This document shows positions 53,639 through 64,000 of a DNA stretch of 64,000 bases, one piece after another. The stretch spans positions 1 to 64,000 of the forward strand of contig NZ_JAHLQC010000016.1 in the NCBI RefSeq assembly GCF_018918265.1, in the 5' to 3' direction. How positions within the stretch are numbered: position 1 is the first letter of the stretch; each line of letters starts with the position of its first letter. The notes beneath the pieces were generated by a model. That model was given only the letters and a program-made list of their open reading frames with translations. It was not told the DNA's origin and searched no databases. A program made the translations under genes and the position numbers. Source of the stretch: Falcatimonas sp. MSJ-15 (GTDB lineage Bacteria; Bacillota; Clostridia; Lachnospirales; Lachnospiraceae).

Positions 53639-54474
53639 ACTTCATTCACCAACTCATCTATTGATAATATATCCGCTCTTATGTTTATACCGGATTTTCT
53701 TAATTCATACGCTATCTCTGTAGCCTGTGGAACATCTAATCTTAAATCTTTCATCTTATCAACCTGTGAAAATATCTCTCTTGGTGTTCCTTCCATTACT
53801 ACTTTTCCTTCATCCATAACGTATACTTTGTCTGCGTCTATTACCTCATCCATATAATGTGTAATCAGTATCACAGTAATTTTCTCTTTTTTATTAAGCT
53901 CATGTACTGCTTTTATTACTTCTTTTCTACCATTTGGATCTAGCATTGCTGTAGGTTCATCTAATACTATGCATTTTGGATGCATTGCAATTACGCCTGC
54001 AATCGCCACTCTCTGTTTCTGTCCACCTGATAGTTTATTAGGCGAATGATGTCGATATTCTGTCATATGGACACTTTCAAGACTTTTATTAACTCGTTCC
54101 CATATCTCTTGTGTTGGTACACCTAGATTTTCCGGGCCAAATCCAACATCTTCTTCTACTATTGTTCCTATTATCTGATTATCAGGATTTTGAAATACCA
54201 TACCTGCCGTTTGTCTGACTTTTATTGTATTCTGTTCCTCATCTGTCTTTAATCCATCAACCCACATTGTTCCTTCTGTTGGAACTATTAATGCATTAAT
54301 ATGTTTTGCAAATGTTGATTTGCCTGAACCATTATGTCCGAGTACTGCTATGAACTGACCTTCTTCTATATCTATGTCAACTCCATCTATTGCTCTATTT
54401 ACAGCTTCAACATTGCCTTCTTCATCGTGTTTTAAGTATTCATATACTAGTTTCGCTGTTTTTACAATTCCCAT
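53623..54474 (-). CDS. ecfA1: ECF transporter ATPase EcfA1
   Basis: 283 aa. Walker [32 protein letters not shown]-loop, signature [16 protein letters not shown], Walker [14 protein letters not shown]. First gene of ecfA1-ecfA2-ecfT, at its usual place just after rplQ, but with its own promoter after the rplQ terminator. GGAGG RBS. Confidence 0.96.
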   Translation of the reverse strand: MGIVKTAKLVYEYLKHDEEGNVEAVNRAIDGVDIDIEEGQFIAVLGHNGSGKSTFAKHINALIVPTEGTMWVDGLKTDEEQNTIKVRQTAGMVFQNPDNQIIGTIVEEDVGFGPENLGVPTQEIWERVNKSLESVHMTEYRHHSPNKLSGGQKQRVAIAGVIAMHPKCIVLDEPTAMLDPNGRKEVIKAVHELNKKEKITVILITHYMDEVIDADKVYVMDEGKVVMEGTPREIFSQVDKMKDLRLDVPQATEIAYELRKSGINIRADILSIDELVNEVCQLK

Positions 54475-54541
54475 TGTTTTCCTCCAATAAACAATTATCT
54501 TGCTTTATATTGGTCTGTTATCGTAGTTTCTATTTTTTACT

Positions 54542-54570
54542 ATTGTAAATTATGTACAGGATTTTTGCAA
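54542..54570 (-). promoter_or_regulatory. Promoter of ecfA1-ecfA2-ecfT
   Basis: On the minus strand: TTGCAA (54565-54570), 17-nt spacer, TACAAT (54542-54547). The rest of the 54475-54710 gap holds no gene. Confidence 0.65.
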
Positions 54571-54710
54571 GAAAAAGAATGCTTTAGCCTGCTTGTTAGG
54601 CTTACAAGCGGAAAAACTTATCTTATTCTTTGTTATTACAAGTAGATAAAAGTGACAAAAACTTATAGTCAAAAAATATAGGATTTTGCCCCTACTCTTA
54701 ACAAAGAACC

Positions 54711-54754
54711 AAAAAAAGGCTGCTTCTACCTTTATCTAAGATAGAAACAGCCTT
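54711..54754 (-). terminator. Terminator after the ribosomal operon (rplQ)
   Basis: AAGGCTG-C-TTCTA and TAGAA-A-CAGCCTT, followed on the minus strand by TTTTTTTGG. Confidence 0.85.
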
Positions 54755-54762
54755 ATCTGATA

Positions 54763-55299
54763 CTATACTAATTCAATAAGAACTTCCATAGCTGCATCAC
54801 CTTTACGTGGTCCGATCTTAACGATTCTTGTATAACCACCTTTACGATCAACATACTTTGGAGCGATTTCTGTAAATAATTTTTCTACTAAATCAACTTC
54901 TTTAGTATTTTTCTTCTTACCAGCGTTTTCTGCTGGAACTTCTGTTACAGGATAAAGAACCTGAAGCATCTGTCTTCTAGCGTGAAGACGTGAAGGCATA
55001 TCTTTTTTGATTTCCTTTTCAACTTCTGTATAAACAGTAACTTTTTTACCGTCTTTTACTTCTTTGATTCTCTTTCCATCTTTATCTTTCTGAGCAACTT
55101 TAGCTGTTACTTTAACAGTTTCAAAATTATCTTTTTCTTTAACTGCTAATGCAATTAAATGCTCAGCAATTTTACGGATTTCTTTAGCTTTAGCTTCTGT
55201 TGTAACAATCTTTCCATTGTATAAAAGGTTTGTTACCTGGTTTCTAAGTAAAGCTTTTCTCTGGTTAGATGTTCTACCGAGTTTTCTATATCCTGCCAT
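54763..55299 (-). CDS. rplQ: Ribosomal protein L17
   Basis: 178 aa, about 50-60 longer than the common form. The core is canonical (YRKLGRTSNQRKALLRNQVT, YTRIVKIGPRKGDAAMEVLI); the extra length lies at about residues 62-100 (a charged insert) and ~115-130. Last gene of the operon, before its terminator. GGAGG RBS. Confidence 0.96.
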   Translation of the reverse strand: MAGYRKLGRTSNQRKALLRNQVTNLLYNGKIVTTEAKAKEIRKIAEHLIALAVKEKDNFETVKVTAKVAQKDKDGKRIKEVKDGKKVTVYTEVEKEIKKDMPSRLHARRQMLQVLYPVTEVPAENAGKKKNTKEVDLVEKLFTEIAPKYVDRKGGYTRIVKIGPRKGDAAMEVLIELV

Positions 55300-55394
55300 T
55301 ATATTTTACCTCCATTTGTGGAACATATAGCCATGCTTCTTCGGTCTTACTGACTATATGCTATTTATCCATAAATTAATTAGTTCTCTGAGGA

Positions 55395-56354
55395 TTATTC
55401 GTCACTTGGATTAAGTTGTAATCCAAGTTCTTTAAGTTTTGCAAGTACTTCTTCTAGTGACTTACGACCTAAGTTACGAACTTTCATCATATCTTCGGAA
55501 GTTCTGTTGGTTAACTCTTCAACAGTGTTAATTCCGGCTCTCTTTAAACAGTTGTATGAACGAACTGATAATTCGAGTTCATCAATATTCATTTCTAATA
55601 CTTTTTCTTTTTCATTGTCTTCTTTTTCTACCATGATCTCTGCTGTCTTGGCATTTTCTGAAAGATCAATGAACAGATTTAAGTGCTCGCTTAATACTTT
55701 TGCAGCTAAACTAACTGCTTCGTCCGGTGCAAGCGTTCCGTTAGTATATACATCTAATGTAAGCTTATCATAATCTGTAACCTGTCCAACACGAGTATTC
55801 TGTACTGATAAGTTTACTCGTTCTACTGGTGTATAGATTGAATCGATTGAGATTACACCGATTGGCAAATCATCACTCTTATTCTTATCTGAACTTACAT
55901 ATCCTCTTCCTTTAGTGATTGTAAGTTCCATATAAAGCTTACTATCAGCTCCTCCGTTAAGAGTTGCAATTACTAAATCCTTGTTAAGAATTTCAATATC
56001 CTGATCAACCTGAATATCTGCTGCTGTAACAACGCCTTCGCCTTCAAACTCAATATAAGCTACTTTAGCTTCGTTTGTATCACTATTGTTTTTTATTGCT
56101 AAGTTCTTTATGTTCATTATGATCTCTGTTACATCTTCCTTAACTCCTGGAATTGAACTGAATTCATGAAGAACACCGTCAATTTTAACATGACTTACAG
56201 CGGCACCTGGCAAAGAAGAAAGCATAATTCTTCTTAATGAGTTACCAAGAGTTGTACCGTAACCTCTTTCGAGTGGCTCAACTACAAATCTTCCATATTT
56301 CTTGTCATCTGAGATTTCTGCTATCTCAATTTTTGGTTTTTCAAAATCGAACAC
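55395..56354 (-). CDS. rpoA: RNA polymerase alpha subunit
   Basis: 319 aa. N-terminal dimerisation domain ([20 protein letters not shown]) and C-terminal DNA-binding domain ([34 protein letters not shown]). GTG start behind GGAGGGG. Between rpsD and rplQ as usual. Confidence 0.98.
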   Translation of the reverse strand: MFDFEKPKIEIAEISDDKKYGRFVVEPLERGYGTTLGNSLRRIMLSSLPGAAVSHVKIDGVLHEFSSIPGVKEDVTEIIMNIKNLAIKNNSDTNEAKVAYIEFEGEGVVTAADIQVDQDIEILNKDLVIATLNGGADSKLYMELTITKGRGYVSSDKNKSDDLPIGVISIDSIYTPVERVNLSVQNTRVGQVTDYDKLTLDVYTNGTLAPDEAVSLAAKVLSEHLNLFIDLSENAKTAEIMVEKEDNEKEKVLEMNIDELELSVRSYNCLKRAGINTVEELTNRTSEDMMKVRNLGRKSLEEVLAKLKELGLQLNPSDE

Positions 56355-56441
56355 TCTAAAGCCCCTCCTTTAATGGGTTATTCTTATATTGAGGGAAGTT
56401 ATATCCACCCTATATTCCATATAGAGTTACAATCCTAAAGA

Positions 56442-57035
56442 TTATTTAGAATATAACTCTACAATAAGCATTTCATTTACAGGTACATCAATTGCTTCTC
56501 TTAATGGTAATTCTTTTACTGAACCTTTAAGGTTTTCCTGGTCAGCATCTAACCACTCAGGTACTAATCTTCCAGCTGTTGCATCTAAGATATCTTTATA
56601 TCTCTGTGAAGCTTTTGATTTTTCTCTGATTTCGATAGTGTCACCAGCTTTGATTAAGTATGATGGAATGTTAACACATTTACCATTTACTAATACATGT
56701 TTATGATCAACAATCTGTCTTGCTTCTTTTCTTGTTCTTGCTAAACCTAATCTGAAGATTACATTATCAAGTCTGCTTTCAAGTAATACCATAAGGTTTT
56801 CACCTGTCTGGCCATTCATCTTTTCAGCTTTCTTATAGTAATTTCTGAAAGGTTTTTCTAATACGCCATATATGAATTTAGCTTTCTGTTTTTCTCTTAA
56901 CTGAAGTCCATACTCGCTTGTTTTCTTATTAGCTCTTTTTAATTCTCTGTTTGATTTTTTATCTATTCCTAAGTAAATTGGATCTAATCCAAGTGATCTA
57001 CATCTTTTAAGAACAGGAACTCTATTAACTGCCAT
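56442..57035 (-). CDS. rpsD: Ribosomal protein S4
   Basis: 197 aa, with the S4 RNA-binding domain ([20 protein letters not shown]). It binds 16S rRNA first in 30S assembly. The N-terminal zinc-binding cysteines of some S4 proteins are absent ([20 protein letters not shown]). Confidence 0.97.
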   Translation of the reverse strand: MAVNRVPVLKRCRSLGLDPIYLGIDKKSNRELKRANKKTSEYGLQLREKQKAKFIYGVLEKPFRNYYKKAEKMNGQTGENLMVLLESRLDNVIFRLGLARTRKEARQIVDHKHVLVNGKCVNIPSYLIKAGDTIEIREKSKASQRYKDILDATAGRLVPEWLDADQENLKGSVKELPLREAIDVPVNEMLIVELYSK

Positions 57036-57053
57036 CTTTGTTACACCTCCTAA

Positions 57054-57446
57054 TTAAACTCTTCTACGTTTTGGTGGACGACATCCATTATGTGGTACAG
57101 GAGTAACGTCTTTGATACTTGCTACTTCAAGACCGCAAGCCTGAAGAGCACGAATTGCTGCTTCTCTACCTGAACCTGGACCCTTAACCATTACGTCAAC
57201 TACTTTAAGACCGTGTACCAAAGCTGCTTTAGTAGCAGTTTCTGCTGCCATCTGTGCTGCATAAGGAGTAGATTTCTTTGAACCTCTAAAACCAAGACCA
57301 CCAGCACTTGCCCATGATAAAGCGTTACCTTCCATGTCAGTTAATGTAACGATTGTATTGTTAAATGATGCCTGGATATGTGCCTGTCCACGTTCAACGT
57401 TTTTCTTTACACGCTTTTTTGTCACTTTTTTTGTAACTTTAGCCAT
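57054..57446 (-). CDS. rpsK: Ribosomal protein S11
   Basis: 130 aa: [40 protein letters not shown], and the basic [12 protein letters not shown] end. 18 nt upstream of rpsD. Confidence 0.98.
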   Translation of the reverse strand: MAKVTKKVTKKRVKKNVERGQAHIQASFNNTIVTLTDMEGNALSWASAGGLGFRGSKKSTPYAAQMAAETATKAALVHGLKVVDVMVKGPGSGREAAIRALQACGLEVASIKDVTPVPHNGCRPPKRRRV

Positions 57447-57479
57447 TTTAAACTAACCTCCCTTATGGGTTAAACTGAA

Positions 57480-57848
57480 TTATTTCTTTTTATTTGCTAC
57501 TGTTTTCTTAGGACCTTTACGAGTTCTCGCATTAGTCTTTGTTTTCTGTCCTCTAACTGGAAGACCTTTTCTATGACGGATTCCTCTATAACATCCGATT
57601 TCCTGTAATCTCTTAATATTTAAAGCGATTTCTCTTCTTAAATCACCTTCAACTGTATGTTTTGCATCGATTACGTCACGAATTCTAGCTACTTCTTCAT
57701 CTGTTAAGTCTCTAACACGAGTGTCAGGATTAACATTAGCTTCTGCTAGTATACGATTAGAACTTACTCTACCAATTCCGTAGATATAAGTAAGTCCAAT
57801 TTCTACACGTTTTTCTCTTGGTAAGTCAACACCTGAAATACGAGCCAT
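57480..57848 (-). CDS. rpsM: Ribosomal protein S13
   Basis: 122 aa from the ATG at 57848 ([25 protein letters not shown] 12 nt upstream). [14 protein letters not shown] and a basic [20 protein letters not shown] tail that reaches the P-site tRNA. Confidence 0.97.
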   Translation of the reverse strand: MARISGVDLPREKRVEIGLTYIYGIGRVSSNRILAEANVNPDTRVRDLTDEEVARIRDVIDAKHTVEGDLRREIALNIKRLQEIGCYRGIRHRKGLPVRGQKTKTNARTRKGPKKTVANKKK

Positions 57849-58074
57849 GTGTGTATTACACCTCCATAAATTGATTCTTGTAAGCAGTAAACTTCGCAGC
57901 ACACTAATAGAGCAACCCACTAGTGCGGAAATGTAGTGCGTTATTTACACATCTTACTGTTAGTATTTGTATCATTTTTATTTTTTAAAGTAACGAACAA
58001 CCTATCCTGGTGGTTCATTACTGCAGCCGCAAACTAATGCTTATCATTAGAAATAAGCCCAAACAAAAGACAAA

Positions 58075-58188
58075 TTAACCCTGTCTCTGTTTGTGTTTAG
58101 GATTTTCACAGATTATTCTGATGCTTCCTTTTCTCTTAATTACTTTACATTTTTCACAAATTGGTTTAACTGATGATCTAACCTTCAC
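58075..58188 (-). CDS. rpmJ: Ribosomal protein L36
   Basis: 37 aa, [20 protein letters not shown], then [17 protein letters not shown]. The CxxC...C...H zinc site of the C+ form is intact. GTG start at 58188 with GGAGG 7 nt upstream, so it is easily missed by length or ATG filters. It lies between infA and rpsM as usual. Confidence 0.97.
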   Translation of the reverse strand: MKVRSSVKPICEKCKVIKRKGSIRIICENPKHKQRQG

Positions 58189-58260
58189 AGTAAATCCTCC
58201 TTTCAAAAAAAGCTCGCTTAGAATTATATCATATAATGTATATAAAAAGCAAGTAAAATC

Positions 58261-58479
58261 TTATTTATCTCTCCAAATAATTCTACCTTTTGATAAATCA
58301 TATGGTGAAAGCTCTATTGTAACTTTGTCACCAGGTAAAATTCTGATAAAGTTCATACGAAGTTTTCCACTTATATGAGCTAACACTTTATGTCCATTCT
58401 CAAGTTCAACCTGAAACATGGCATTTGGTAATTTTTCAATTACAGTTCCTTCAATTTCAATTACATCTGACTTTGACAT
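58261..58479 (-). CDS. infA: Translation initiation factor IF-1
   Basis: 72 aa: [20 protein letters not shown] and [20 protein letters not shown], the OB fold of IF-1. AGGAGG RBS. Confidence 0.98.
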   Translation of the reverse strand: MSKSDVIEIEGTVIEKLPNAMFQVELENGHKVLAHISGKLRMNFIRILPGDKVTIELSPYDLSKGRIIWRDK

Positions 58480-58493
58480 TTTATTCCTCCTAC

Positions 58494-58766
58494 TTAACTC
58501 ATTTTCTGCTTATATTTTTTTATTGCATGTTTTATTGCTTCATTATTGAAGTTCTTATTCTCAGCAATAATCTTTAAAAGCTCATCATCAATCTGGTTTA
58601 TTATCTGAACATGTCTTTTCTTTTTTTTCTTGGGATTATCAATTGTCTTCAAATCGCCATCTGAAAGATATACATATTCATCATCTGATTTTATTATAAC
58701 ATAAACTTTCGAGTCATCATGTCCTGCCATGGACTTTACCATTTTTCCTACTTCATATCGGTTCAT
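58494..58766 (-). CDS. KOW-domain RNA-binding protein (L14e-like)
   Basis: About 90 aa from the ATG at 58766 (GAGGAG upstream). The N-terminal [20 protein letters not shown] is a KOW motif as in L14e/L6e-type ribosomal proteins; a basic [11 protein letters not shown] segment follows. It lies between map and infA, where many Firmicutes carry such a gene; it starts 5 nt after map ends. Probable ribosome- or RNA-associated protein. Confidence 0.85.
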   Translation of the reverse strand: MNRYEVGKMVKSMAGHDDSKVYVIIKSDDEYVYLSDGDLKTIDNPKKKKKRHVQIINQIDDELLKIIAENKNFNNEAIKHAIKKYKQKMS

Positions 58767-58771
58767 TAATA

Positions 58772-59530
58772 TCACTCCTCTGTTAGGGATAAAATCTCAC
58801 ATCCATCTTTGGTTATAAGAATTGTATTCTCATAATGAGCAGATAATGAACGATCTTTGGATACAACGGTCCATCCATCGTCTAACCATTCTACTTTACA
58901 TGTTCCCATGTTTATCATTGGCTCTATCGCTAATGTCATTCCTGCCTGTAGTTTTATTCCTTTTCTTTTCATTGGAAAATTAGGAATCTGTGGGTCTTCA
59001 TGGAGTTCTGTTCCAATTCCATGTCCTACCAGTTCTTCTACAACACCATATCCGAAGCTTCGGGCATATTCACCAATTGCTGTTGATATATCGTTTAGGT
59101 GATTACCCTCTTTTGCAAATTTTATGCCTTCAAAAAAGCATTGCTTTGTTACTTCTATCAATTTTTTTGCATCATCACTGATCTCTCCCACAGCAACAGT
59201 TCTTGCAGCGTCAGAATGATATCCTTTATAAATAAGTCCTGCATCAAGGCTTACAATATCTCCATCCTGAAGAATTCTGTGTTTTGAAGGAATCCCATGT
59301 ACAACTTCTTCATTTACAGAAACACATATAGATGCAGGGAAACCATTATAATTAAGAAATGATGGTATGCAACCATAACTTCTTATTATCTCTTCACCAA
59401 TTCTATCAACTTCTTTAGTTGACATTCCTGGTCTTATTGCCTTTCCAAGCTCATCATGCGCTTTTCCAAGAAGTTTTCCGGCTTCTCTCATGAGTTCAAT
59501 CTCTCTTAGGGATTTTATTGTCACAGACAT
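58772..59530 (-). CDS. map: Methionine aminopeptidase, type I
   Basis: Removes the initiator methionine. 252 aa. Metal ligands in SLDAGLIYKGYHSDAARTV, GHGIGTELHEDPQIPNF and LAIEPMIN. It starts 2 nt after the adk stop, with its RBS inside adk. Confidence 0.97.
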   Translation of the reverse strand: MSVTIKSLREIELMREAGKLLGKAHDELGKAIRPGMSTKEVDRIGEEIIRSYGCIPSFLNYNGFPASICVSVNEEVVHGIPSKHRILQDGDIVSLDAGLIYKGYHSDAARTVAVGEISDDAKKLIEVTKQCFFEGIKFAKEGNHLNDISTAIGEYARSFGYGVVEELVGHGIGTELHEDPQIPNFPMKRKGIKLQAGMTLAIEPMINMGTCKVEWLDDGWTVVSKDRSLSAHYENTILITKDGCEILSLTEE

Positions 59531-59532
59531 AA

Positions 59533-60177
59533 TTACGCTCCTAAAATATCAACAATCGCACTAAATACATCTTTCATATCTTTAGTACCATCTACTTCTA
59601 CAAGAACACCTTCATTTGTATAATATTCAATAAGAGGCTGTGTCTGTTCATGATAAACATCAAGACGTTTCTTTACTGTCTCTGGTTTGTCATCTTCTCT
59701 TAAAATGAGTTCGTTACCACATTTGTCGCATACACCTTCAACTTTTGTTGGATTGTATACAATATGATATGTTGAACCGCAGCTTACGCAGGCTCTTCTT
59801 CCAGACATACGTTTTACAATATTTTCATCTGGAACTTCAACATTTATTGCAAAGTCTACTTTTTCACCTAATTTCTTAAGTGCTTCTGTAAGAGCTTCAG
59901 CCTGTGGAATTGTTCTTGGAAATCCATCAAGAATATATCCTTTTTTGCAGTCATCCTGCTGTACTCTGTCAACAACAAGATCTACTACTAATTCATCAGG
60001 AACAAGTAATCCCTGATCCATATATGTCTTTGCTTTTTTACCAAGCTCTGTTCCATTACTAATATTTGCTCTAAAAATATCTCCTGTAGAGATGTGAGGG
60101 ATCTGATATTTATCAGCTATCATTTTGGCCTGTGTGCCTTTTCCAGCACCAGGTGCTCCAAGCATTACTATTTTCAT
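59533..60177 (-). CDS. adk: Adenylate kinase
   Basis: 214 aa, long-LID form. P-loop [29 protein letters not shown], and a zinc-binding LID with CVSCGSTYH...CDKCG. It balances ATP, ADP and AMP. GGAGG RBS. Confidence 0.98.
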   Translation of the reverse strand: MKIVMLGAPGAGKGTQAKMIADKYQIPHISTGDIFRANISNGTELGKKAKTYMDQGLLVPDELVVDLVVDRVQQDDCKKGYILDGFPRTIPQAEALTEALKKLGEKVDFAINVEVPDENIVKRMSGRRACVSCGSTYHIVYNPTKVEGVCDKCGNELILREDDKPETVKKRLDVYHEQTQPLIEYYTNEGVLVEVDGTKDMKDVFSAIVDILGA

Positions 60178-60243
60178 TGCTCTTGCCTCCGCTTTAACTT
60201 CATTATAATTGTATTACTATCGAAATATGCGAAGTGCTTATTC

Positions 60244-60298
60244 TAAAACAGCCCACCAGATCTACGGCCTATATGACTATTTCTTTCCGGTGAGCTGT
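60244..60298 (-). terminator. Attenuator-like hairpin between secY and adk
   Basis: On the minus strand ACAGCTCACC pairs with GGTGGGCTGT across 31 nt, followed by TTTTAG. The short U-run suggests partial termination within the operon. Confidence 0.45.
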
Positions 60299-60325
60299 AA
60301 TCATGAACTAAGTACTCCTATTAAA

Positions 60326-61660
60326 CTAATTATTAAGAAATCCTTTGTAATTACGTACAACCATCTTTGATTCAATCTGTTTGATTGTCTCAAGAATTAC
60401 ACCAACAATGATGATTAATGATGTACCACCAAAAGATACGGTTGCACCTGAAAGACCTGTAAATATTATTGGAATAATCGCAACAATAATAAGTCCAACA
60501 ACACCAATGAAAATTAAATAGTTTAATATTGAAGTTAAGTAATCTGTAGTAGACTTACCTGGACGAATACCAGGAATAAATCCACCTTGTTTTTTCATAT
60601 TATTAGCTACTTCCAAAGGATTGAAAGTAATTGATGTATAGAAGTATGCAAAAAATACTACTAATAGAATATATACAAGTAAACCGATAGAATATATTGG
60701 TTCACTTATTTTACACCAGTTACTTGATGAAAGACCTCTTAAGATCTTTCCACCAATAGTATTGTAATCAATCGTAAAGAATGATGCAATAACAACTGGA
60801 AACTGCATCAATGATGATGCAAAGATAATTGGTATAACACCTGCTGTGTTAACCTTTAATGGAATGTTTGTTGACTGACCGCCTACCATTCTTCTACCCT
60901 GAACTTTCTGAGCATACTGAACTGGTATACGTCTTTCACCACCCTGTAAAACGCAAACAAATACAACCATAAGTATTATTACGGCTACAATAATTGCTGC
61001 TGCAAGCAGACCTTTTGCAAGTGTCTTTCCTGCTATAAACTGATCCCAAAGTGTCTTAATATCATCTGGAGCTCGTGAAATAATATTAATTAAAAGTACT
61101 ATTGATATACCATTACCAACGCCTTTTTCTGTAATTCTTTCACCGATCCACATAAGTACTGCTGAACCAGCTGTAAGAGCTGCAACAATAATGAAGATTG
61201 CTAATACTTTTTCTACTGAACCCATTGTTGAATAGTTAGCAATAAGTCCACTTCCACCAAATCCAATTGCCATTGCTGTTGACTCGATAAGTGCAAGTGC
61301 AACAGTAAGGTATCTTGTAATCTGTGTAAGTTTTTTTCTTCCGTCTTCACCTTCTTTTTGCATCTCCTCTAATTTAGGTATTGCAATTGTAAGAAGCTGA
61401 ATAATGATTGAAGATGTAATATATGGTGTGATGCTCAAAGCGAATACTGATAAGTTTGAAAATGAACCACCAGTAAATGCATCAAAGAAATTAAATGCGT
61501 CCCCAGACTGCTTCGCAAAAAAGCTGGCAAAATAACTTGTGTCAGCTCCTGGGACAGGAAGTAAACTTCCTATCCTAACAACAACCAACATCAAAAAAGT
61601 AAATATAATTCTATCTCTTAATTCTTTGATTTTAAATGCGTCACGGAGTGTTTTTAACAT
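60326..61660 (-). CDS. secY: Preprotein translocase subunit SecY
   Basis: 444 aa with about ten membrane helices; GSLLPVPGADTSYF, FNFFDAFTGGSFSNLSVFAL (plug region) and a conserved GGERRIPVQYAQKVQGRR loop contacting SecA. It overlaps the rplO stop by one base (TAATG). Confidence 0.98.
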   Translation of the reverse strand: MLKTLRDAFKIKELRDRIIFTFLMLVVVRIGSLLPVPGADTSYFASFFAKQSGDAFNFFDAFTGGSFSNLSVFALSITPYITSSIIIQLLTIAIPKLEEMQKEGEDGRKKLTQITRYLTVALALIESTAMAIGFGGSGLIANYSTMGSVEKVLAIFIIVAALTAGSAVLMWIGERITEKGVGNGISIVLLINIISRAPDDIKTLWDQFIAGKTLAKGLLAAAIIVAVIILMVVFVCVLQGGERRIPVQYAQKVQGRRMVGGQSTNIPLKVNTAGVIPIIFASSLMQFPVVIASFFTIDYNTIGGKILRGLSSSNWCKISEPIYSIGLLVYILLVVFFAYFYTSITFNPLEVANNMKKQGGFIPGIRPGKSTTDYLTSILNYLIFIGVVGLIIVAIIPIIFTGLSGATVSFGGTSLIIIVGVILETIKQIESKMVVRNYKGFLNN

Positions 61661-62103
61661 TAAATCACCTCAGCAATTCCACCAAGAGCTTCAATCTTTT
61701 CTTTAGCAGCCGCACTGAATCCATTAGCTTTAACTGTTAATCTCTTAGTAAGTTCTCCATTTCCAAGAATCTTAACACCATCTCTTGGATTTCTAACGAT
61801 GCCTGTCTCAATTAATGTTTCTACTGTAACTACAGCGTCATTATCAAATGCTTCTAATGCACTAATATTTATACCAACGATTTCCTTAGTATTTCTATTT
61901 GTGAAACCTCTCTTAGGAATTCTTCTGTATAAAGGCATCTGACCACCTTCAAAACCTGGTCTGATGCTTCCGCCTGAACGTGCTTTCTGACCTTTATGAC
62001 CTTTACCAGCTGTTTTTCCGTTTCCTGAGCCATGTCCACGTCCTACTCTGAAATTATTGCTATGTTTTGAACCTTCTGCAGGTCTTAAATTTGATAAGTT
62101 CAT
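61660..62103 (-). CDS. rplO: Ribosomal protein L15
   Basis: 147 aa: [40 protein letters not shown]. One-base stop/start overlap with secY. Confidence 0.98.
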   Translation of the reverse strand: MNLSNLRPAEGSKHSNNFRVGRGHGSGNGKTAGKGHKGQKARSGGSIRPGFEGGQMPLYRRIPKRGFTNRNTKEIVGINISALEAFDNDAVVTVETLIETGIVRNPRDGVKILGNGELTKRLTVKANGFSAAAKEKIEALGGIAEVI

Positions 62104-62122
62104 TCCTGCACCTCCATTCTAA

Positions 62123-62305
62123 TTATATTTCTTCTACCTTTAACATATATCCAACCTGCTGAATCATACCTCTAGTTGCTTTGTTATCTGGTAATTCAAC
62201 AGTTTTATGCATTTTGTTAAGGCCAAGAGCTTCAACAGTTCTTCTATGCTTTGGTACAGCACCGATAGGTGATTTTACTAAAGTAACCTTTAATTTCTCT
62301 GCCAT
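62123..62305 (-). CDS. rpmD: Ribosomal protein L30
   Basis: 60 aa: LKVTLVKSPIGAVPKHRRTV, EALGLNKMHKTVELPDN. Between rpsE and rplO as usual. Confidence 0.97.
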   Translation of the reverse strand: MAEKLKVTLVKSPIGAVPKHRRTVEALGLNKMHKTVELPDNKATRGMIQQVGYMLKVEEI

Positions 62306-62318
62306 CTCTATGTCCTCC

Positions 62319-62828
62319 TTAACCTAATATTTCTTCAACAGATTTTCCACGAAGTCTTGCTACTTCTTCTGGAGTCTTAATCTGACTTAAACCAGCGATT
62401 GTTGCAAGAACAACATTCTGTTTGTTATTTGAACCTAATGATTTTGTACGGATATTTGTGATACCAGCAAGTTCGATTACTGAACGAGCAGGACCTCCAG
62501 CGATAACACCAGTACCTTCTGGAGCTTTCTTTAATAATACTGAAGCACTTCCGAATTTTCCTAAGAAATCATGTGGAATACTTCCGTTCTCATCAACTGC
62601 AACGTTAACAAGATTCTTTGTAGCATCTTCTTTACCTTTACGGATAGCTTCTGGAATTTCAGCAGCTTTACCCATACCAGCGCCAACGTGACCTTTTTTA
62701 TCACCAACAACAACTAAAGCTGAAAATCTGAAGTTACGACCACCTTTAACAACCTTAGTTACACGCTTAATTGATACTACTTTTTCTTCTAATTCTAACT
62801 GACTAGCATCAATGATTGTTCTTTTCAT
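62319..62828 (-). CDS. rpsE: Ribosomal protein S5
   Basis: 169 aa; [20 protein letters not shown] in the S5 N-domain and [20 protein letters not shown] in the C-domain. AAGGAGG RBS. Confidence 0.98.
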   Translation of the reverse strand: MKRTIIDASQLELEEKVVSIKRVTKVVKGGRNFRFSALVVVGDKKGHVGAGMGKAAEIPEAIRKGKEDATKNLVNVAVDENGSIPHDFLGKFGSASVLLKKAPEGTGVIAGGPARSVIELAGITNIRTKSLGSNNKQNVVLATIAGLSQIKTPEEVARLRGKSVEEILG

Positions 62829-62842
62829 GTGTTCTCCTCCTT

Positions 62843-63211
62843 CTAGAATTCTAATCCAGCTTCTCTAGCTGCTTCTGCTAATGCTTTTACTTTACCTTCA
62901 TATATGAAGCCGCCTCTGTCATAAACAACAGTTGTAATACCAGCTTCTAAAGCTCTCTTAGCAATAACTTCACCTAATTTTGCTGCAGCAGCAACATTGT
63001 TAGTTTTTTCTAAGTCAGCTTTAACTTCTTCCTGAAGGGTAGATGCTGATACAAGAGTTTTACCAACTGTATCATCAATGATCTGTGCATACATATGATT
63101 GTTACTTCTGAACACAGCTAAACGTGGTCTAGCAGCTGTACCGCTAAAACGGTTACGGATTTTTCTGTGTTTGTTCTGACGAACTACTGTTCTTGATTCT
63201 TTACTAACCAT
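62843..63211 (-). CDS. rplR: Ribosomal protein L18
   Basis: 122 aa; [50 protein letters not shown]. Binds 5S rRNA. Confidence 0.98.
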   Translation of the reverse strand: MVSKESRTVVRQNKHRKIRNRFSGTAARPRLAVFRSNNHMYAQIIDDTVGKTLVSASTLQEEVKADLEKTNNVAAAAKLGEVIAKRALEAGITTVVYDRGGFIYEGKVKALAEAAREAGLEF

Positions 63212-63229
63212 TCTTTTTACCCTCCTATA

Positions 63230-63772
63230 TTATTTCTTACCAGTCTTACCAACTTTACGTCTGATAACTTCATCAGCATATTTAATACCTTTACCTTTAT
63301 AAGGTTCTGGTGCTCTTTTTTCTCTGATTTCAGCAGCGTACTGTCCAACTTTTTCTTTATCAATACCTTTAACGATGATCTTGTTCTGTCCTTCAACGAT
63401 AGCTTCAAGACCTTCTGGATCTACCATTTCTACTGGATGTGAATATCCTAATGATAATACTAATGTCTTACCATTCTTCTGTGCTCTGTAACCAACACCG
63501 TTTACTTCAAGCACTTTTTCGTAACCTTCTGTTACACCTGTAACCATATTAGCGATTAATGTTCTTGTTAAACCATGTAATGATCTCATTTTCTTTAAAT
63601 CATTAGGTCTTGTAACAACAACGTGTCCATCTTCTAATTTAATTTCCATTTCCGCAGGTAATACTCTTTCAAGTGTTCCCTTTGGTCCTTTTACAGTCAC
63701 TTTATTATTTTCTGCAATATCAACTGTTACTCCAGCTGGTACCGCGATAGGCATTCTTCCTATACGTGACAT
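63230..63772 (-). CDS. rplF: Ribosomal protein L6
   Basis: 180 aa; [20 protein letters not shown], and the C-terminal [20 protein letters not shown]. Full length. Confidence 0.98.
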   Translation of the reverse strand: MSRIGRMPIAVPAGVTVDIAENNKVTVKGPKGTLERVLPAEMEIKLEDGHVVVTRPNDLKKMRSLHGLTRTLIANMVTGVTEGYEKVLEVNGVGYRAQKNGKTLVLSLGYSHPVEMVDPEGLEAIVEGQNKIIVKGIDKEKVGQYAAEIREKRAPEPYKGKGIKYADEVIRRKVGKTGKK

Positions 63773-63899
63773 GCCTGCACCTCCTTAATTGAGTAATGAG
63801 CATATTGTGTAAATCTTATATCCACACCGCTCATATTAATTAGTTGTATCTTAAATATATTTATTGAAAGTCGATTTAATATTCTTCTTTCAACAGTTT

Positions 63900-63930
63900 A
63901 GCATTGTTTGGTAATTACCAAACAAATGCT
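63900..63930. repeat. Palindrome over the rpsH stop codon
   Basis: GTTTGGTAATTACCAAAC (18 nt, perfect) flanked by AGCATT/AAATGCT. It covers the last rpsH codons and stop. Confidence 0.7.
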
Positions 63931-64000
63931 AATACTTCTCCACCAACATTGAGTTTTCTAGCTTCTTTATCTGTAAGAATACCCTGGTTTGTTGATATGA
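63915..64000 (-). CDS. rpsH: Ribosomal protein S8, C-terminal part
   Basis: 28 codons visible: STNQGILTDKEARKLNVGGE, VLAFVW, stop, the canonical S8 C-terminus. The N-terminal part is beyond the right edge. Next in order after rplF, as in the spc operon. Confidence 0.96.
   Translation of the reverse strand, partial: ISTNQGILTDKEARKLNVGGEVLAFVW

Overview
The window looks like a chromosomal segment from a low-GC, motile anaerobic Firmicute of the Lachnospiraceae type (Lachnospira / [Eubacterium] eligens-like is my best guess; the species is inference). Supporting signs are the AT-rich DNA, strong GGAGG ribosome-binding sites, consensus sigma-A promoters, the gene order of the ribosomal block (including a KOW-domain gene between map and infA), the UPF0735 ACT gene next to hom, and two chemoreceptors plus cheW. 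Almost all genes, and the rRNA operon entering at the left edge, lie on the minus strand, so replication probably runs right to left here.

Layout from left to right. Positions 1-230 are the promoter and leader of a 16S rRNA gene that begins at or just outside the left edge; two tRNA-Ser genes lie upstream of it. 500-5370 is repeat-rich, with ispD, a decayed TnpB-type (IS200/IS605) gene carrying 64-bp repeats, a GNAT gene, a Nudix gene and a structured mobile-looking repeat. 5374-10116 holds the t6A tRNA-modification genes (tsaD, tsaB, tsaE) with rimI, RNase Z and two small membrane-protein genes, followed by tex. 13-23 kb has hom with its ACT partner, prfB-cheW, secA, hpf, a cluster of DnaA-box-like motifs, an SH3/NlpC wall hydrolase and a thioredoxin reductase. 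24-45 kb is mixed: SDR oxidoreductase, a probable SigD-regulated protein, hisS, two chemoreceptors, pnuC-nadR, an NCS2 purine permease, a CDF metal exporter, Fe-alcohol dehydrogenase, nth, an imported-looking XRE regulator, nudC and a MATE pump. 45-49.6 kb is a heterodimeric ABC exporter with a divergent TetR regulator. 49.7-64 kb is the ribosomal block rpsH...rplQ followed by ecfA1-ecfA2-ecfT, truA and rplM-rpsI.

The most unusual content is intergenic. There are three families of large palindromic or structured elements: (i) two copies of a ~190-280 nt element with 17-nt inverted ends, likely 7-bp target duplications, and compensatory base changes between copies (4553 and 42263); (ii) two ~210-nt nested palindromes in inverted orientation (33153 and 33507) that share a core but have unrelated, internally perfect arms; (iii) a ~165-nt quasi-palindrome (10134). 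There are also many minisatellites. One, with an exact 38-nt period, begins inside the last codons of hisS; another, 64 nt, lies inside the TnpB remnant. Hairpins resembling IS200/IS605 ends are scattered singly. Several terminators close very long, internally structured loops. No CRISPR array, prophage or complete insertion sequence was seen.
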